NCBI GenBank assembly: GCA_010645155.1
Contig: CM021323.1
Coordinates: 2,817,488-2,881,487 of the forward strand
DNA length: 64,000 bases
Reading direction: 5' to 3'
Source: Tigriopus japonicus
Lineage: Eukaryota; Arthropoda; Copepoda; Harpacticoida; Harpacticidae
Below are positions 25,301 through 36,955 of this stretch, piece by piece. The position numbers were made by a program, and so were the translations under genes. Every line of letters begins with the position of its first letter. Position 1 is the first letter of the stretch. The notes below the pieces were generated by a model. That model was given only the letters and a program-made list of their open reading frames with translations, did no database searches and had not been told where the DNA came from.

Positions 25301-28300
25301 TAATCAGTTTAAACACCTTAATGAATTTACCCTTTGAAATGCCCTTTCTTGCCTCAATGTTCTCGATTCATGTCAACGGCAATACCAAAACAAAGGTGAA
25401 CATTGGCTAGTTTCTTATTCAAAAAATAATTCTGAGAAACAGGCTCTGGATTATTTTCTGTTTTCTCATATTTTGCATCAGTGTTTTGGTTACCATAAGA
25501 AAGTATTGGGCCTCTTACCATGTGTGTTGACAAAAAAATGAAAAATGATAAAATCTGATATTTTTGTGTCTTATTCACTTCACTGCTTCACCGCTTTTTC
25601 TTATCCTTCAGCCAATCCGGTTGGAGAATTGCAGTTGACAGTGAATGCGCTTGGTCGGTTCTTAGGTTCAAGCAGTTAAGCGGAGATGTCACGAAAATAT
25701 ATTACCATTATGATGATCATGTTCCGAGGAACGAGAAACTTCATTCGCTACTATTTCTATCTATTTGCAAGCTGTGTTAAAATGATATTATTCTACAGGC
25801 TCGATTTTGACACACTGATGTCCCAAAATTCCGCTGATGGTAAGCATGAAGTACCAGTCGATCAAAAAACAGAGATCACGATGGATTATTTTTGTTGTGT
25901 ATTAGGATCTTGTGGAACCATGGCTGACTCCATCACCGTTTCCAGCCCATTCTCATCATCGACAAGTGCGTCTCCTCCAGTGCTCTGTGGCACCTTGACT
26001 GGACAACATAGTAAGAACCTGTACTTGAAGCTGGTGTCAAAAACGTTGTTATTCGCCCCTTTATTTCAGTATATTTTGAGACGGGAACCACAGGAAATGC
26101 TGGAGAACTGACCATCGACAAAGGAATGTTGGCTGGGAACAGAAATTACAAAATTAAAGTCACTTACTACACATGCGACGATCCTGCCAAGTAAATTTCC
26201 AAGATATTTCAAATGGTTAATCGAAAAGTTTGAGCCGACATACCCGAGCACAAAGCGGCATTTTTCGGACTCAACAAGCAAATTACTGGGTGCCCTTGTT
26301 TAAATTGAGACTTTGTTTGAGTATCGTAACTCACTTGTGATTTCCAAAAAAAAAACGATGTGGCATTATTTCAAGGTCAGATGCCCTATGTAGGCAAACA
26401 ATTATTCAATTTTCAAAATGGTCAACTTTGATCCTTAAAATGGCCTTGAATTTTCGGACTAGAATTACGGCATGGGCACAAGGGTATTACCGGTTAATTG
26501 ACTAAACACAGTAATTAAGTGGTTTTAATCATTCAGTTAACTGGTATTCAATCAGATTAACCACCATATTTCAATGCACTGAAAAATTGAAAATTATAAT
26601 TTTCAAGAGACTTTTTCCTGCAAAAATACATTTCTAGGACTGCCACTCTCCAAACTCAACTCTTTAGAGTCAAAATTTAGCGTTTAACCGTCTTTCAATG
26701 CAAACAACTACCAATATAAACCATTGTCAGCCAAAAAGTGGCAAGGAGCGGGAATATTCCTTCATGGAACACCCTTTATCAGTGATGTACTGACTCCTTA
26801 AAAAAAAACACTTCTAGGAAGATTTTGACTTAATTGAATGGCAACCTTGCCATTTGGTCATTAAATTATAATAAATGGTGCTTTTAATAGATAGAATATG
26901 GAGGTTTTAGTTTTTAGGTTTAGTTGCCCAGGAACCGATCTTCTTTGGCCATCTTGTTATTCAATGTCAGGCAATCCTGATTCAAAAGCTCGGAAGAAAT
27001 TTTCGCTGAAAACATATTTTTTTGCAAAAAATGTCAAGAATTGTTATTTTAACTTCAATTTGTGCAGATGAGAAAGGATTCCTGCCATTGACATAAGGAG
27101 AGAGTACTAGCGCTCCATTCCAACTCCTCATAATCACCTTGTAAATTAATTATGAAAACACATAAAAATAAAAACTTAAACCAAAAAAGAGAAAGGAAAG
27201 ATAACAAATAAGAATTCAAGAGCTCTGATAATCTCGACCGTGCATCAACATTTTAGGCATAAGAAAGACAGACTTTTTGGAACAGTATAGAAGTTCGGAA
27301 GTCATTTTCGCAAGGTTAAAATTGTTTCCTAAATATAGTTATTATCAAAATGCCTTAAAGGAATATACAAACACAAAAGAGAGTTGATAGTTTCATAAAA
27401 ATGTTTCAACAAAATGCGTGAAAAAAAGAATAGCGCACGATAGCCGGGAAAATTTCGGCCCCAATTAAAAAGGGATACCCTTATTTCAATCATCGAAACT
27501 TTGATGTAACTTTCCACCATGATTTGAAAAAGTGACCGAAACTGAACTGATTCCCATCCGAATTTTAGGCCTCCACAGGGATGCACTCAATACTTCACTG
27601 GATTGAGTGGATCCTTCCAATCTTACAACTACGCAGGTGGTCAGCTTCTGCAGGAAATGGACTACAGCAATTGCTTTAGACGTGAAGAAGGTGAGCTGAA
27701 AGCCATGGAGAGATACAATAATGTTTAATATTGAATGTGAGCAGGAAGCATTATCATAAGGTAAAAATTCCAAAGATTCGTCAGAATTCAAGCTCTAGAT
27801 TAATTCAATGGTGTATAGTTATTGTATTGTGTTCAAAAATAGTTGAATTTCCGACTGTTTATGACATGATAAAAAGGGAATGTTCAGCCAGTACAAAAGT
27901 TCATCTGTGTGCTGTTGACAAAACGGGGCCTCATTAGGTGATGTGAAGAAAAACTGGTGGAAAATACAATAACAATGAATTCCAAGAACTTTCTAATGTC
28001 AATTCAGTAAGTTCCTTCAGATAACACTTCCACATCCTCAAACATCGAGACGAGGTCAAACTGGCCATTCAGTTTCAATTAGGAGGCCTTGCTCTGTTGT
28101 GTGCATTACTCCAGAATCAGTGAAAAATTAGATTTAAGATCATGATTAAAACCTTTGACGTGAGTCATATTTTCAATTGTTAGGTTAAAAACACAACAGG
28201 AAACAGGAAAAGTGTCATGGAACCCTGGACAAGGTTGCAAAAAAAGAGGGAGGTCTCCCACGTTGGTCAAGGCCATGACCTTTAAGATCACATCAAATCC

Positions 28301-29389
28301 AGCTTGATCCATGAACGAGATGGTCAAAGACTAAAATGTGTCCCTTTAACAGTTGGTCAGATTGTAAAAGGCCCATAACTGTTGGTCAGATTGTAAAAGG
28401 CCCATAACTGTTGGTCAGATTGTAAAAGGCCCATAACTGTTGGTCAGATTGTAAAAGGCCCATAACTGTTGGTCAGATTGTAAGAGAAGACCAACAAGGG
28501 CAACAAGAACAGTCTTGGTTGTAGCTGAAGCAACATGGGATGAATCCAAGAGAAGGAATAAGTGCGTGCAAGTTGTGACATTAATATCAAGACGTGCAGG
28601 GCGGTGGTTTGTCCCAAAGGAGGCCATGACAAATAATTTCAGTGTGCTTTAGTATGTTGTTTGAGGAACAACTTCATAAATCAATGCTTTCTTATTGACC
28701 ATGTTGAAAAAGACTTATTTCACAATATTCATGTTTCACTAATTCTGCCTGTCGGCGACTTCAAAGTTTGCAAAACAGTTGCTCGTGTAAATTCACCTTT
28801 AGTGTGATGTGATGTCTGCCTCCAAAATACCATGTAATATCATGACCTTACACGTAGCGGAGAATCAAAATAATTTAATGCAAAAAAAAAATTAATGGAC
28901 ACCGTATAGTTTTGTCTGCCGCTGCCAATAATATTACAGTATCTTTCTTGTTTAGGGTATTGTCAAATTCAGATACGCGAATCCACAACCATGACCCCAG
29001 ACCCATTCTTACTTTCTGCGCCAGACACAGAATCTAAGGTGAGTGATATACGTTACAAAAGTCAACTTTTTGTACTAGAGAGGGATGTTTTTTTGGTAGC
29101 ACGACTGCGCCAGCGTTAGTTTTATATCTTTTTCCTCGACTGTTGATGGAGGGTTTTGTGGTGGAATCCTCAATACTGTGGCCGAACAAGTGGAGCCAAG
29201 TGTTTTGACATGTAAGTTCTAAGTCTTTAATTTGGTGGCAAAAGTTAAGCTTCATATATTTGTTTGACATCATCTATTCCAATTTCAGCTTCCCCTGGTG
29301 CGAGTTTCCAAGTTGGTGTGCACACTTTAGCTGACGATCTCATGGATTTTACTGGATTTAACTTGATTTATAATCAAGTTCCTTGTTAA
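22325..29389 (+). CDS. Secreted clip-like/CUB-like protein, gene 1 (14 exons)
   Basis: Spliced model: 22325-22391, 22492-22526, 23158-23263, 23336-23400, 23470-23487, 23561-23633, 24751-24766, 25799-25839, 25906-26010, 26070-26190, 27569-27690, 28956-29038, 29100-29211, 29289-29389. It totals 1065 nt and encodes 354 residues. All introns are GT-AG and all phases agree. The N-terminus is a short hydrophobic signal (MLVMLVCGAFS). The frame is open upstream to a possible acceptor at 22298 (SPHSFFLV), so a further 5' exon may extend it. Residues 35-85 form a clip-like disulfide region (DGTCLTSSEC, then GFGVCC at 70-75). Residues 98-354 are CUB-like, with RICDNLCQIRLDFDT, PVLCGTLTGQH, PPQGCTQYFTGLSGSFQSYN and the terminal DFTGFNLIYNQVPC. 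NSTY (92-95) is a likely N-glycosylation site. Proteins of this pattern are common, poorly characterised secreted proteins in arthropods. It is a paralogue of the gene at 43354-52014. The biochemical role is unknown. Exons 5 and 7 are only 18 and 16 nt. Confidence 0.88.
22597..23106 (-). mobile_element. TA-flanked mariner-like remnant in intron 2 of CUB gene 1
   Basis: The 510-bp insert is bordered by TA on both sides. Its ends are imperfect inverted repeats: CAGGGTGTCCATGACTTGAT on the left and, reversed, CAAGGTGACCAGGAATTGAT on the right (19 of the first 24 bases match). On the - strand, broken frames hold scraps resembling the C-terminal end of a mariner transposase (MKDIDL, then SVRN.QAACK), but this is weak. 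It explains most of the 631-nt intron in which it sits. Confidence 0.55.
23716..24657. mobile_element. Inverted-repeat element in intron 6 of CUB gene 1
   Basis: The ends are inverted repeats: AAGGCTGGTCTACACGTGAA on the left and, reversed, AAGGCTGGTCTACACATGAA on the right, one mismatch in 20. The interior repeats AT-rich motifs such as AATATTTGRCAAA in both orientations and has no transposase. The left flank reads TAAA and the right TTAA next to GGCTGG, hinting at a TTAA-type target, but this is uncertain. The element fills 942 nt of the 1117-nt intron between exons 6 and 7. Confidence 0.7.
24898..25070 (+). pseudogene. 3'-end fragment of the copy 1/2/3 retrotransposon family
   Basis: This short piece matches the last codons and 3' end of the LINE copy at 17.2-18.5 kb: CTTCGTCGAGAATATG here against CTTCGTTGAGAATATG there, then a translated GLYRSAISNYLVDQVF against GLYRSANNNSFMDQI. 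It is a severely 5'-truncated insertion, the usual fate of LINE copies. It lies in intron 7 of CUB gene 1 in the same orientation as the gene. Confidence 0.7.
28352..28484. repeat. 29-bp minisatellite, about 4.6 copies
   Basis: Four perfect 29-bp units beginning GTTGGTCAGATTGTAAAAGG start at 28352, 28381, 28410 and 28439, followed by a partial fifth ending GTAAG. The array lies in intron 11 of CUB gene 1. The absence of differences between units points to recent expansion or to a copying or assembly effect. Confidence 0.93.
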
Positions 29390-29504
29390 GAAGCTCCAAA
29401 TAATAGTTTCTTCATTATTATATAATGGGCTTTTAGCATCGTTTGTGCTATACAAGAATTTTTTTACTTGTATTACATCTGCCGTATGTAATCGTTTATA
29501 TTGC

Positions 29505-29510
29505 AATAAA
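29505..29510 (+). terminator. AATAAA polyadenylation signal of CUB gene 1
   Basis: A canonical AATAAA lies 116 nt after the TAA stop of the gene ending at 29389. No competing AATAAA was noticed between the stop and this site, which makes it the likely 3'-end signal. Confidence 0.6.
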
Positions 29511-30360
29511 ACATGGACATTGAAAATGTTTGACACATTTTATGGACATTAATTCCCATTTTCATCGGCATTCAGAGGAAATCTATTCATGGGTCCTTGC
29601 AGGAATAACCTAAAGAACCACATATTCAAAGAAACGAAAACTCGATGCTAGCGACAGGAACTTTGCAACGGCGAAAAATTGGACTTTACAAAAACCAACA
29701 AGTCAAGAGGCCATTGGCAAAATGCCATCAGCAATGTTCTACCAAACCAAACAAGAACAAAGTGCAAAGCTTGACGCATTTTCCTTACTAAAATGAAGCC
29801 GAAACATTATCTCATAAGTATCTATACTAGGGCTTCCTTGAATTAAAGGATTAATCGATTAATCCATTGAAAGTGGATAAATCAGTCAATCCGTTTTGTC
29901 AGATGGATTAATCGAACAAAATCAAAGCATTGTTTTTTTCGTTTTAACGTGTTTTTGCGTATAAATTTTCAAAATTATTCCTGAAAAGGCTTGAAATTGA
30001 TGATTGCAAAAGACCAATGGACTAAGTACTAGAGTATTCTTGTCCAAGCAACTTTGTTGTTTTGATTTTGGTATGATGAATTTTTGTTAATGAATGGTAG
30101 GATCTTCAATGATTCAGGATGGGAGATGTACCACAAAAATATCAAAAAATTCAAGTTTTCAAGGTTAAACAGAAGTTTCATTTTGTATGTTCAATTCTTG
30201 CTTTCAGAAGATATTCTTGAATCTCTTAACAAGATATATTAGAAGATGGAAATTCTCTTGTGAATTCTGAAGTCTTAAGGGAAATGAAATTTGAGGTATA
30301 TGTTTTTGCTGTCAATCGGTATATTTTACTTGGTATCTATCAATGGAATTTGCATAATCA

Positions 30361-30756
30361 CAGGGTTGGCGGCCCAAGTGTAGACCCCTTAGGACCATCA
30401 TAAGTTTTGTAGTTTGTGATAGATTTTTTTTCAAATTTTCAGTCAAAGAATCCCAATGTATTGAGGAAGAGATGTTCTGTTATACATATTCCAGTTGAAG
30501 CCCTTGGGCATGGATGAGATCACGACATCGATAAAATAATTGGGACAATTGACACACTGCCTTGCATTTGTCCCTCAAGGAGAGAAAGGCAGAATTTTGA
30601 GTTGGAGTGGACTCTTTGGTATCCCAGCACCTGCCCAGCATGTCTCACTTTTGAGGATTTACCAAGCAAACAAATTTATGAGCCTCAATTGGATCTGAAA
30701 CAGACACTGGTTATGTACTAAAAATTCCAAAATCTACACTTGGACCGCCGACCCTG
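30361..30756. mobile_element. 396-bp inverted-repeat element
   Basis: The termini CAGGGTTGGCGGCCCAAGTG and, reversed, CAGGGTCGGCGGTCCAAGTG match at 18 of 20 positions, and the match continues through TAG. The CAGGG ends resemble hAT elements, but the flanks (CATAATCA and TATCCTAC) show no target duplication. There is no transposase, so it is a non-autonomous element of uncertain class. Confidence 0.65.
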
Positions 30757-31456
30757 TATCCTACAATACACTACACATTAAACATGCTAAAATGTTGATG
30801 GCGGAACTCCATATAGAACTTTAAGTGTTTTTCTGATGAATTTGGCATAGATCCTGCCTGAATTACTTTTTCAGTAGTCAGATTTTCATGCCAGTTTGAA
30901 ACAATACACAGTCAACATTTAAGGCACTTTAGTTTGTCCAAAACTGATGATTGACCATTGCAATCTTCAAAATTACATTATTGTCATAATAACACCGGAG
31001 ATGAAATCGCAGAGTTTGGTCACGAAAGGATACACCTATAAGCCTGATGGTTCGTAAACAAGCATTACAAAAACGGCGATGTTGAGATCCAAAAATCAGA
31101 CAAAAATGAGTTTCATTAATGTTGAAAAGGAGTTTTGGTAGTTGTTATAGTCGGTTAAGGATAAAATCGCTCAAATTGTTCATAGTAGAGTTCGGGTAAA
31201 TAAAAGTATTGGCCATCAGTGGAAGCAACCCCCTGATTAATTACAAGGATAGGCATGATATATTGCCTGATTATGGTTAAATATTATATCATCAAACTCG
31301 AGACTTTAAAACAAACATTTGTATGACCCATGAAAAAAATTCTAAAGGTAAAATAACAATGGGGAATGCAGAAAGCTGGTTCAATCTTTGCTCATATCAA
31401 GAGAATATCTTAGATTTAACAGGAGCTGTGGTTTATGTAAAAAGAAATTTCTCTAC

Positions 31457-31638
31457 CAATTTTCAGCTCAATCGAACGACAAAGTCAAAACTTATGCTCC
31501 TTTGAAGTTCAGGCAAGCGTAGGCAGACAATGAGCTCGTCCTACTCCTATGAACGAGTTCATTTTCAGCCTTTGCTTGCAATATAAAAGCAGTATAACTT
31601 TTGACTCCATTGTTTGATTGAGCTGAAAATTGGTGTAG
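31457..31638. repeat. Foldback pair of a dispersed 46-bp repeat
   Basis: ACCAATTTTCAGCTCAATCG with about 26 following bases at 31457-31502 recurs inverted at about 31587-31638. A third, diverged copy is near 45920-45965, in an intron of CUB gene 2 (GATTGAGCTGAAAATTG). It is a dispersed repeat of unknown class. Confidence 0.6.
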
Positions 31639-31716
31639 AAACTCCTTGTTGGTGTAGAAACAGTTGCCGTAAAATGTAAATTTAGGTTTTAATTAGGTCA
31701 GGTTTCAATTAGGCTA

Positions 31717-31738
31717 GGTTAGGTTAGGTTAGATATTA
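31717..31738. repeat. Short TTAGG-like tract
   Basis: AGGCTAGGTTAGGTTAGGTT contains three or four units of the arthropod telomere pentamer TTAGG, inside a longer stretch of degenerate TTAGGT/ATTAGG words. At this length it is an interstitial tract at most and may be chance. Confidence 0.4.
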
Positions 31739-32461
31739 ATTAAGTTAGTTTAGGATTAAATTAGGCTAGTGTGGTTGAGTCAATAGAGCTCGCATATACC
31801 GTGGTGTGTGGTCATTCCCTCGCTTTCTTGAGTGACAGTCAGCTGAAGGCGCAGCTGTGTCAATCAAGCTGTCGGAGCAAACGAGTACTTTTTTAAAGGC
31901 TAACGTTTTCTTTTCGACATGCTTTGTTAACTATGAATTCCGAACCAAATCTTGATGTGAAATCTTCACTTTTTTTTTTTACTTTTCCGAGGTATCGGTC
32001 AAATTAGGCCAATATTGGGCAAGCGGTAAAAATTACCTATTTTTTGGCCGGCAATGATAGTGGAGTGTTCTCAAGAACTGCCTTGCTCTGTTAAAATGGC
32101 GCGGAGATACGAGGACGACGTAGAAACTCTCCAATTGGCAAACGCAAAACAGCTTACAAAATTTTGAGGTTGGAAAGGTGTAAGCTGTGAACATCTTTTT
32201 CTTGCATTGATTTCAACAGAGTGACTGCATATCTGGCGTTGAAATCTGCCTCCTCTCTATCGTAGGTCAAGTAGGTCACGACGTGCTTGATGAAACAAGT
32301 GTTTTCACGAGCCAAAAGCTATAATCCTTTTTTCTTGCATGGTGCTCGGACAGTTTTTCTCTTTGTTTTGATACTGTCGCTTGATCAGCTGATGAAAAAT
32401 CAATCCATGAACACCTTCCATTCAGTTCATGGCAACCAACCGTCTGTTGTTACCTTACATC

Positions 32462-32917
32462 AATTATTAACCACTAGATAGCGTGCAAGCTTTAGTCAGG
32501 GTGATTTGGCAAGTGGGGCGGAATGCGTTGAATTTATGAGGAAAACGTCGCCATCACAACTGTTGAGCGGGCAATAAGTGTGACCAAACATGCAAATCAA
32601 GACCAACTTTTTTAAACTGGTTTTTGAAGCCACAAGTTAGTTTTTGTCCATATATGTATTGGATTAACCCCACTTAACCCAAAAGCTTTAATTTGTGTTT
32701 TTCCTAACAGTGACTTATTCAATGTACGTATAGGCAAAAAAGTTCCTAGTTGAAGTATTCAAATCCAAGGCATGGTCACCTAGTGCCGTCTTCGGTTCTT
32801 TCAAGAAAGTGACCACTAGCAATAACAAAAAATGACCCAAAAACATTACTGAAATCCACATTTGATTCGTCAATTGCATGCTTGACATTTGCTTGGTCAC
32901 ACATTACAAATGTCCCC
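32462..32917 (+). repeat. Dispersed repeat, copy 1
   Basis: This segment is present in reverse orientation at 55091-55490. Shared words include ATAGCGTGCAAGCTTTAGT, TTGAATTTATGAGGAAAA and TGGATTAACCC. The two copies differ by substitutions and small gaps. Their edges coincide roughly, which suggests a mobile unit of about 400-450 bp, but no terminal repeats or target duplication are visible. Confidence 0.7.
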
Positions 32918-33021
32918 GCATCCCCACATCATAATGAAGATATCTTGTGAATGTGAACATCTTAAATGTAGCTCAAATAGCTACAAATATTAAGTACAAT
33001 CAAAAATATATGTTATTTGTT

Positions 33022-33352
33022 TATGAATTTGAGTTTTCATACACCCCCAACGTTTTTTCGCTTTTTCGGGCAAAAAATGAACAGGTTAAACTCAAATAAA
33101 TCAGCAGCTGAAGAACATATTTTCAGGCAATTTCAATTCAAAAGGTATCTAAATCTGCTCTAAAAATGTATCGACTAGATTTTCAAAAAATAGCTTATTT
33201 AACAGGTTTTTAGGTAAATAACTTTTAATCTAGACCTGACTTTGAGAAACTTAGTAAATCAAAATTGGTTCCCTTGTTTCCTGAGTCTGAAACATATCTC
33301 ATAATGTTTGGGAATTTCAATAGAAACTTGAAGAATTTTTGAGTACCGTGCT
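33022..33352 (+). repeat. Dispersed repeat also inside the hAT-like element at 60.4-61.7 kb
   Basis: This segment matches 61196-61496 in direct orientation. Shared words include GGTATCTAAATCTGCTCT and TAATCTAGACCTGACTTTGA. The second copy lies within the 1.3-kb hAT-like element, so this is probably an internal fragment of a related, larger element whose ends are not found here. Confidence 0.7.
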
Positions 33353-34437
33353 CAAACACAGTGTTGCCAGATGGTAGGTAATTACCAATTTCGGGGGTAA
33401 TTTTGACATAAATTGGGTAGCAAATTCAGCCATTGAGTATTAACAAACTCTAGGGTAATTTGCTAAGTAGATGTGAAAGAGGGAAATTCCCGCTTTTTTA
33501 ATAGTTTTTCCCTAATAATCAACATTACCCAAACTTTAAATATTTCATACTTGTGACAACACTTGAAAAAGAATTGCCATTTTTCGTCCAAATGTAGTTT
33601 TTGGGATAAAATGTGTTTCTTTGTCCAACGAAACGATCACACAGACATTAATCTTGAGTCCAAAATTAGAGGACTGAAGTCAGGGGGGTTAATAAGACAT
33701 TATTAGAGCGGTTTTCAAGGAAAATATCTGATTTAGAACACCAAATTTTTAAATACTAATTAGATAAAGCCTTTAAGCCTTAAGATTTTACGATGACGTT
33801 AATAAAAGGGGTTAAAATAGAAAGCAGAAATCGAAGAAAAAAAGGAAATATTAATATTGGTTCTTCTCAAGCGGCCTTGTGTGTAGCGATTTCTTTCGAT
33901 TTTTTGTCGCCCAAGATTTGCAAAAGTTTTCAACCCCAAAGTTCTGATTTATTTCTTGTAGTAGCAACAGATTTCCAAAAAAGGTTTCTTCTTTTTTAAA
34001 AATCGTCTAAGTAATTTGCAAAGCTTAGAAGACCGAAAAATATTTCCAAGGTACGATCACTAAGATTTGGTTTCTATCAGTCGTAATACAGTTGAATCTC
34101 AATTTAAGCAACTTTTCTGTCAGGAACAAAATGTTGCTTATATCGAGGTATTTCTTATATTGAAAGTCAAGAAATTTGGCTCAAGAAACGATAGAAATTA
34201 CAGGAAACTAAAAGAGGGGTTTACCTCACATTTATATAACCTTTAAAGCTTACTTTTTTACAAATAAATCTGATAATGACTAAAAAACTTTGCTCTTAAA
34301 AAAAGTCATTTAAACACACAAATTGACATTACAAGAACATGCATTTATATCTCTATTACAAAGCTTAAGAACTTGTTTCAATCTCAGTTTGACGGAAAAA
34401 TATGAAAGAAAAAAGTACAGTTTTGCCTTCATGATTG

Positions 34438-36934
34438 TTACATTATTAAACCTTTACGGGGACAAACAACTTTTTTAAAAAATTGAGCCTTCCAGGCTTT
34501 CATAGTGATTAAGTTTTTCACTAACCTTGCCTGCCCGATGGTGAAGGGCTCGGTTTTGCATAGGAAATGCATCCATGCATTATTGGCATATTGGGGCACG
34601 CAGAGGTATCTTTTGAGGAATTTGGTGAAGGTGGCATCGGCGAATTTGAGGGCGGATTGGGCGGAGTTGGGAAGCCAGAGGTGCAGGCCGTAGAGGAAGA
34701 TGGGGGTGATGTAAGTTCGGAAGAATTGAAGGACTAATGGAAGAGGGAGGTTCTTGATTGGAAGTCTATTGTAGATGTATCCGATCCTGGCCCTAGCCTT
34801 GGTTATTGCAAGGTTGAGATGCTTGGAGAAGGAGAGTTGAGTAGTGAAGGTGAAACCGACATAGTTGAAAAACTTGACGATTTCAATCGGACTATTGTTG
34901 ATGTGGAATGAGGTGGGAGGCAGACGACCTTTATGGAAAACCATGGCCTTCGTCTTGATGGTGTTGACTTGAAGGCCGTTCTCTTGGCAATAACCCTGGA
35001 GAGCATTGATGGCATTTTGCAATTCCACGTCTGAATCAGCCAAGAGAACCAGGTCGTCTGCATATTGCAAATATTGTATACTATTGTGGTTTATGGTGGG
35101 GCCTTGGTGAGTAAGAGCTTTGGGCAAGGTCGGATACATAAAGATTGAAGAGAATTGGCGATATTGGATCCCCCTGCGGGAGGCCGATGGATGTGAAGTA
35201 GCAGGGGGATAGGTCCTCACCAGAATGGAGCATTTGAGTCCTGCATAGATGTTGGCCAGCAGGACACATATTGAACGCGGAATTCCCCATAGTTGGAGTT
35301 TGAGGAATAACCGCGTTCGGTCCACCTTGTCGAATGCTTTGAAGAAATCAACAAAGCATCCGTAAACTCTCCTCTTAGTGCTGATGTTCGAGTGCACAAT
35401 TTCGTAGAGGAGAGTGGTTGCCGAGGTGGTCGAGCGGCTTCTCCGGAAACCGAATGGGAACTCGGGAAGGAGATTCCTTTCTTCGGCAAATCCGGAGAAG
35501 CGGGCAGCTAAGAGGGTGGACATCATCTTCAAGAAGGGGTTTTCCAAGGCAATGGTCCGATGATTGTTTGGAATGTCCTGGGCCCCTTCTAATGGATGAA
35601 GATGATTGCTGACTCCATCCAGTCTGGTGGGAAGATAGATGTTTGGAAGGCGTGGCTGAAGAAATCTTGTAGGAGTGGTTGGATTTGGGTCCGAAGAAGT
35701 GCAAGTTGGAAGGGAGAACCCCCTGATGTCGACGGGGCCTAGCTCTTCATCTTCTTGAAGGCCTCATCCATCTCAGATTCCGTGACAGGCTGTAAAAGGG
35801 GATGTTCTTCTAAGCAGCCCTGGACTTCCTCCACCACTGTTTCGGATGACGATGAAAACAGTTCTTGGCAGTGGAGGAGGAATTTGCTCACCGGAATTTC
35901 CGAGTTGGCGGCGGGCTTTCTTGCACGTTTGTACAAGCCCGCCATCCTGGATGAAGCCGATGAAAAGAGTAGGTTCTCCACTTCCATTCTTTGGTGGGCC
36001 AACTTGGCGCTCCTCAGAGACTTGTGATATGCCATCCTTGAAATCGCATATTGCTCCCAAGTCTCTGGTGTTTGGCTCGTCTTGGCATTTCGCAATTTTT
36101 GGAGCATTTGACCCCTCAGTTCTCAATGGTATGAGTTGAACCAAGGGGTCTTGGGTCCTCTTCTCCTCGCCTGAACAGAAGAGGACTTTTGGAATGCTTG
36201 CGAAATGCCTTGGGCCATTGCAGTTGGATTGCAGTCCTTCCGGCTGTCAATGGATAACTGCAGGGCCTCAAGTTGAGCCGCGCACTCCTGCACATTGACC
36301 ACACATCTCCCTTTCGGATCACGCCCAGATGATGGAGGTTTCTGGGCATTTTGAAGGTGACTGATATGGGGAGGTGATCAGAAACGGCCAGTTGATGAAC
36401 ATAATTGGCCGGAGATGTAAGATTTTCTGATATGAAGATGTGGTCAAGTACAGAGGCGCCCCGGGAGTAGGGATGTGTTGGGACTCCAGGGTCGGAGCGC
36501 AGAGTGATTCTCCATTGACTCAGAATCTTGGCGAGTTCGGAGAATTCACTCGAGTCAGGACAGATGTTGAAATCACCACCAATGATGACTTTCTCCGGAT
36601 TCTTCACCTTCTTGAGGATGGACGTGAGGTCCGAGACGAGGTCGTCATAGTCCGTGGTTGGCTGATAGTAGACGCCAATGATGGTAAAGCCTTGGGCATC
36701 CATGGCTATGTGATGAGGAGAGGACGAGAGTAGGGTGGGCTCAAAGCGTTTGGTAATGTAGAGCTCAAACCCTCCGTTAGGCCTGCCATGCCCAGCGGGC
36801 TTTCTGGCGTGCACCACAAAGCTCTGCTCTCCAGCAAAGCAACTCTCGTGTTTCTCCTCGGTGACCCACGTCTCGGATAAGAAGGTGAAGGCGTGTCCTC
36901 GGATCTTGTTGAGGCACTGTCCCGCTCCAGCCAC
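34438..36934 (-). pseudogene. Non-LTR retrotransposon family 2: endonuclease and reverse transcriptase
   Basis: On the - strand an apurinic-type endonuclease comes first (36934-36116: FTFLSETWV with the catalytic Glu, KVIIGGDFNICPDSSEF, SVLDHIFISENL, LAVSDHLPISV). It is followed by a linker (36107-35739) and a reverse transcriptase (35690-34438). Polymerase motifs seen are CFVDFFKAFDKVDR, GLPQGDPISPILFNLYVSDL and QYADDLVLLADS, and the C-terminal thumb-like region runs to 34438. Frames change near 36115, 35560, 35220 and 35100, and a TAG interrupts the frame near 35588, so it cannot be translated whole. Coding words differ from the other LINE family in this window. The clade was not assigned. 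Confidence 0.88.
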
Positions 36935-36955
36935 TCACTGCATGTTTGCCCGTCC

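Larger units (their letters stand above)
29511..34437. other. Repeat-rich intergenic stretch
   Basis: Between CUB gene 1 and the second retrotransposon I see no supported gene. It holds the inverted-repeat elements listed here, a possible lone transposon end near 34090 (CAGTTGAATCTCAATTTAAG, like pogo-type ends) and a palindromic GATTAATCGATTAATCC patch near 29847. Open frames are short and featureless. Confidence 0.45.

Noticed and set aside
29840..29935. GATTAATCGATTAATCC palindromic patch as a transposon end
   Set aside because: No matching opposite end or target duplication could be found.
31770..31870. Possible tRNA-derived SINE head
   Set aside because: TGGTTGAGTCAATAG resembles an A box only loosely and no proper B box follows at the right distance.
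33359..33568. Possible inverted-repeat element with CAGTGTTGCCA and reversed AAGTGTTGTCA ends
   Set aside because: The ends match over only about 10 bases and the flanks show no duplication.
34089..34160. Possible pogo-like transposon end (CAGTTGAATCTCAATTTAAG)
   Set aside because: Only one end is visible and no transposase remains, so it is not listed as an element.
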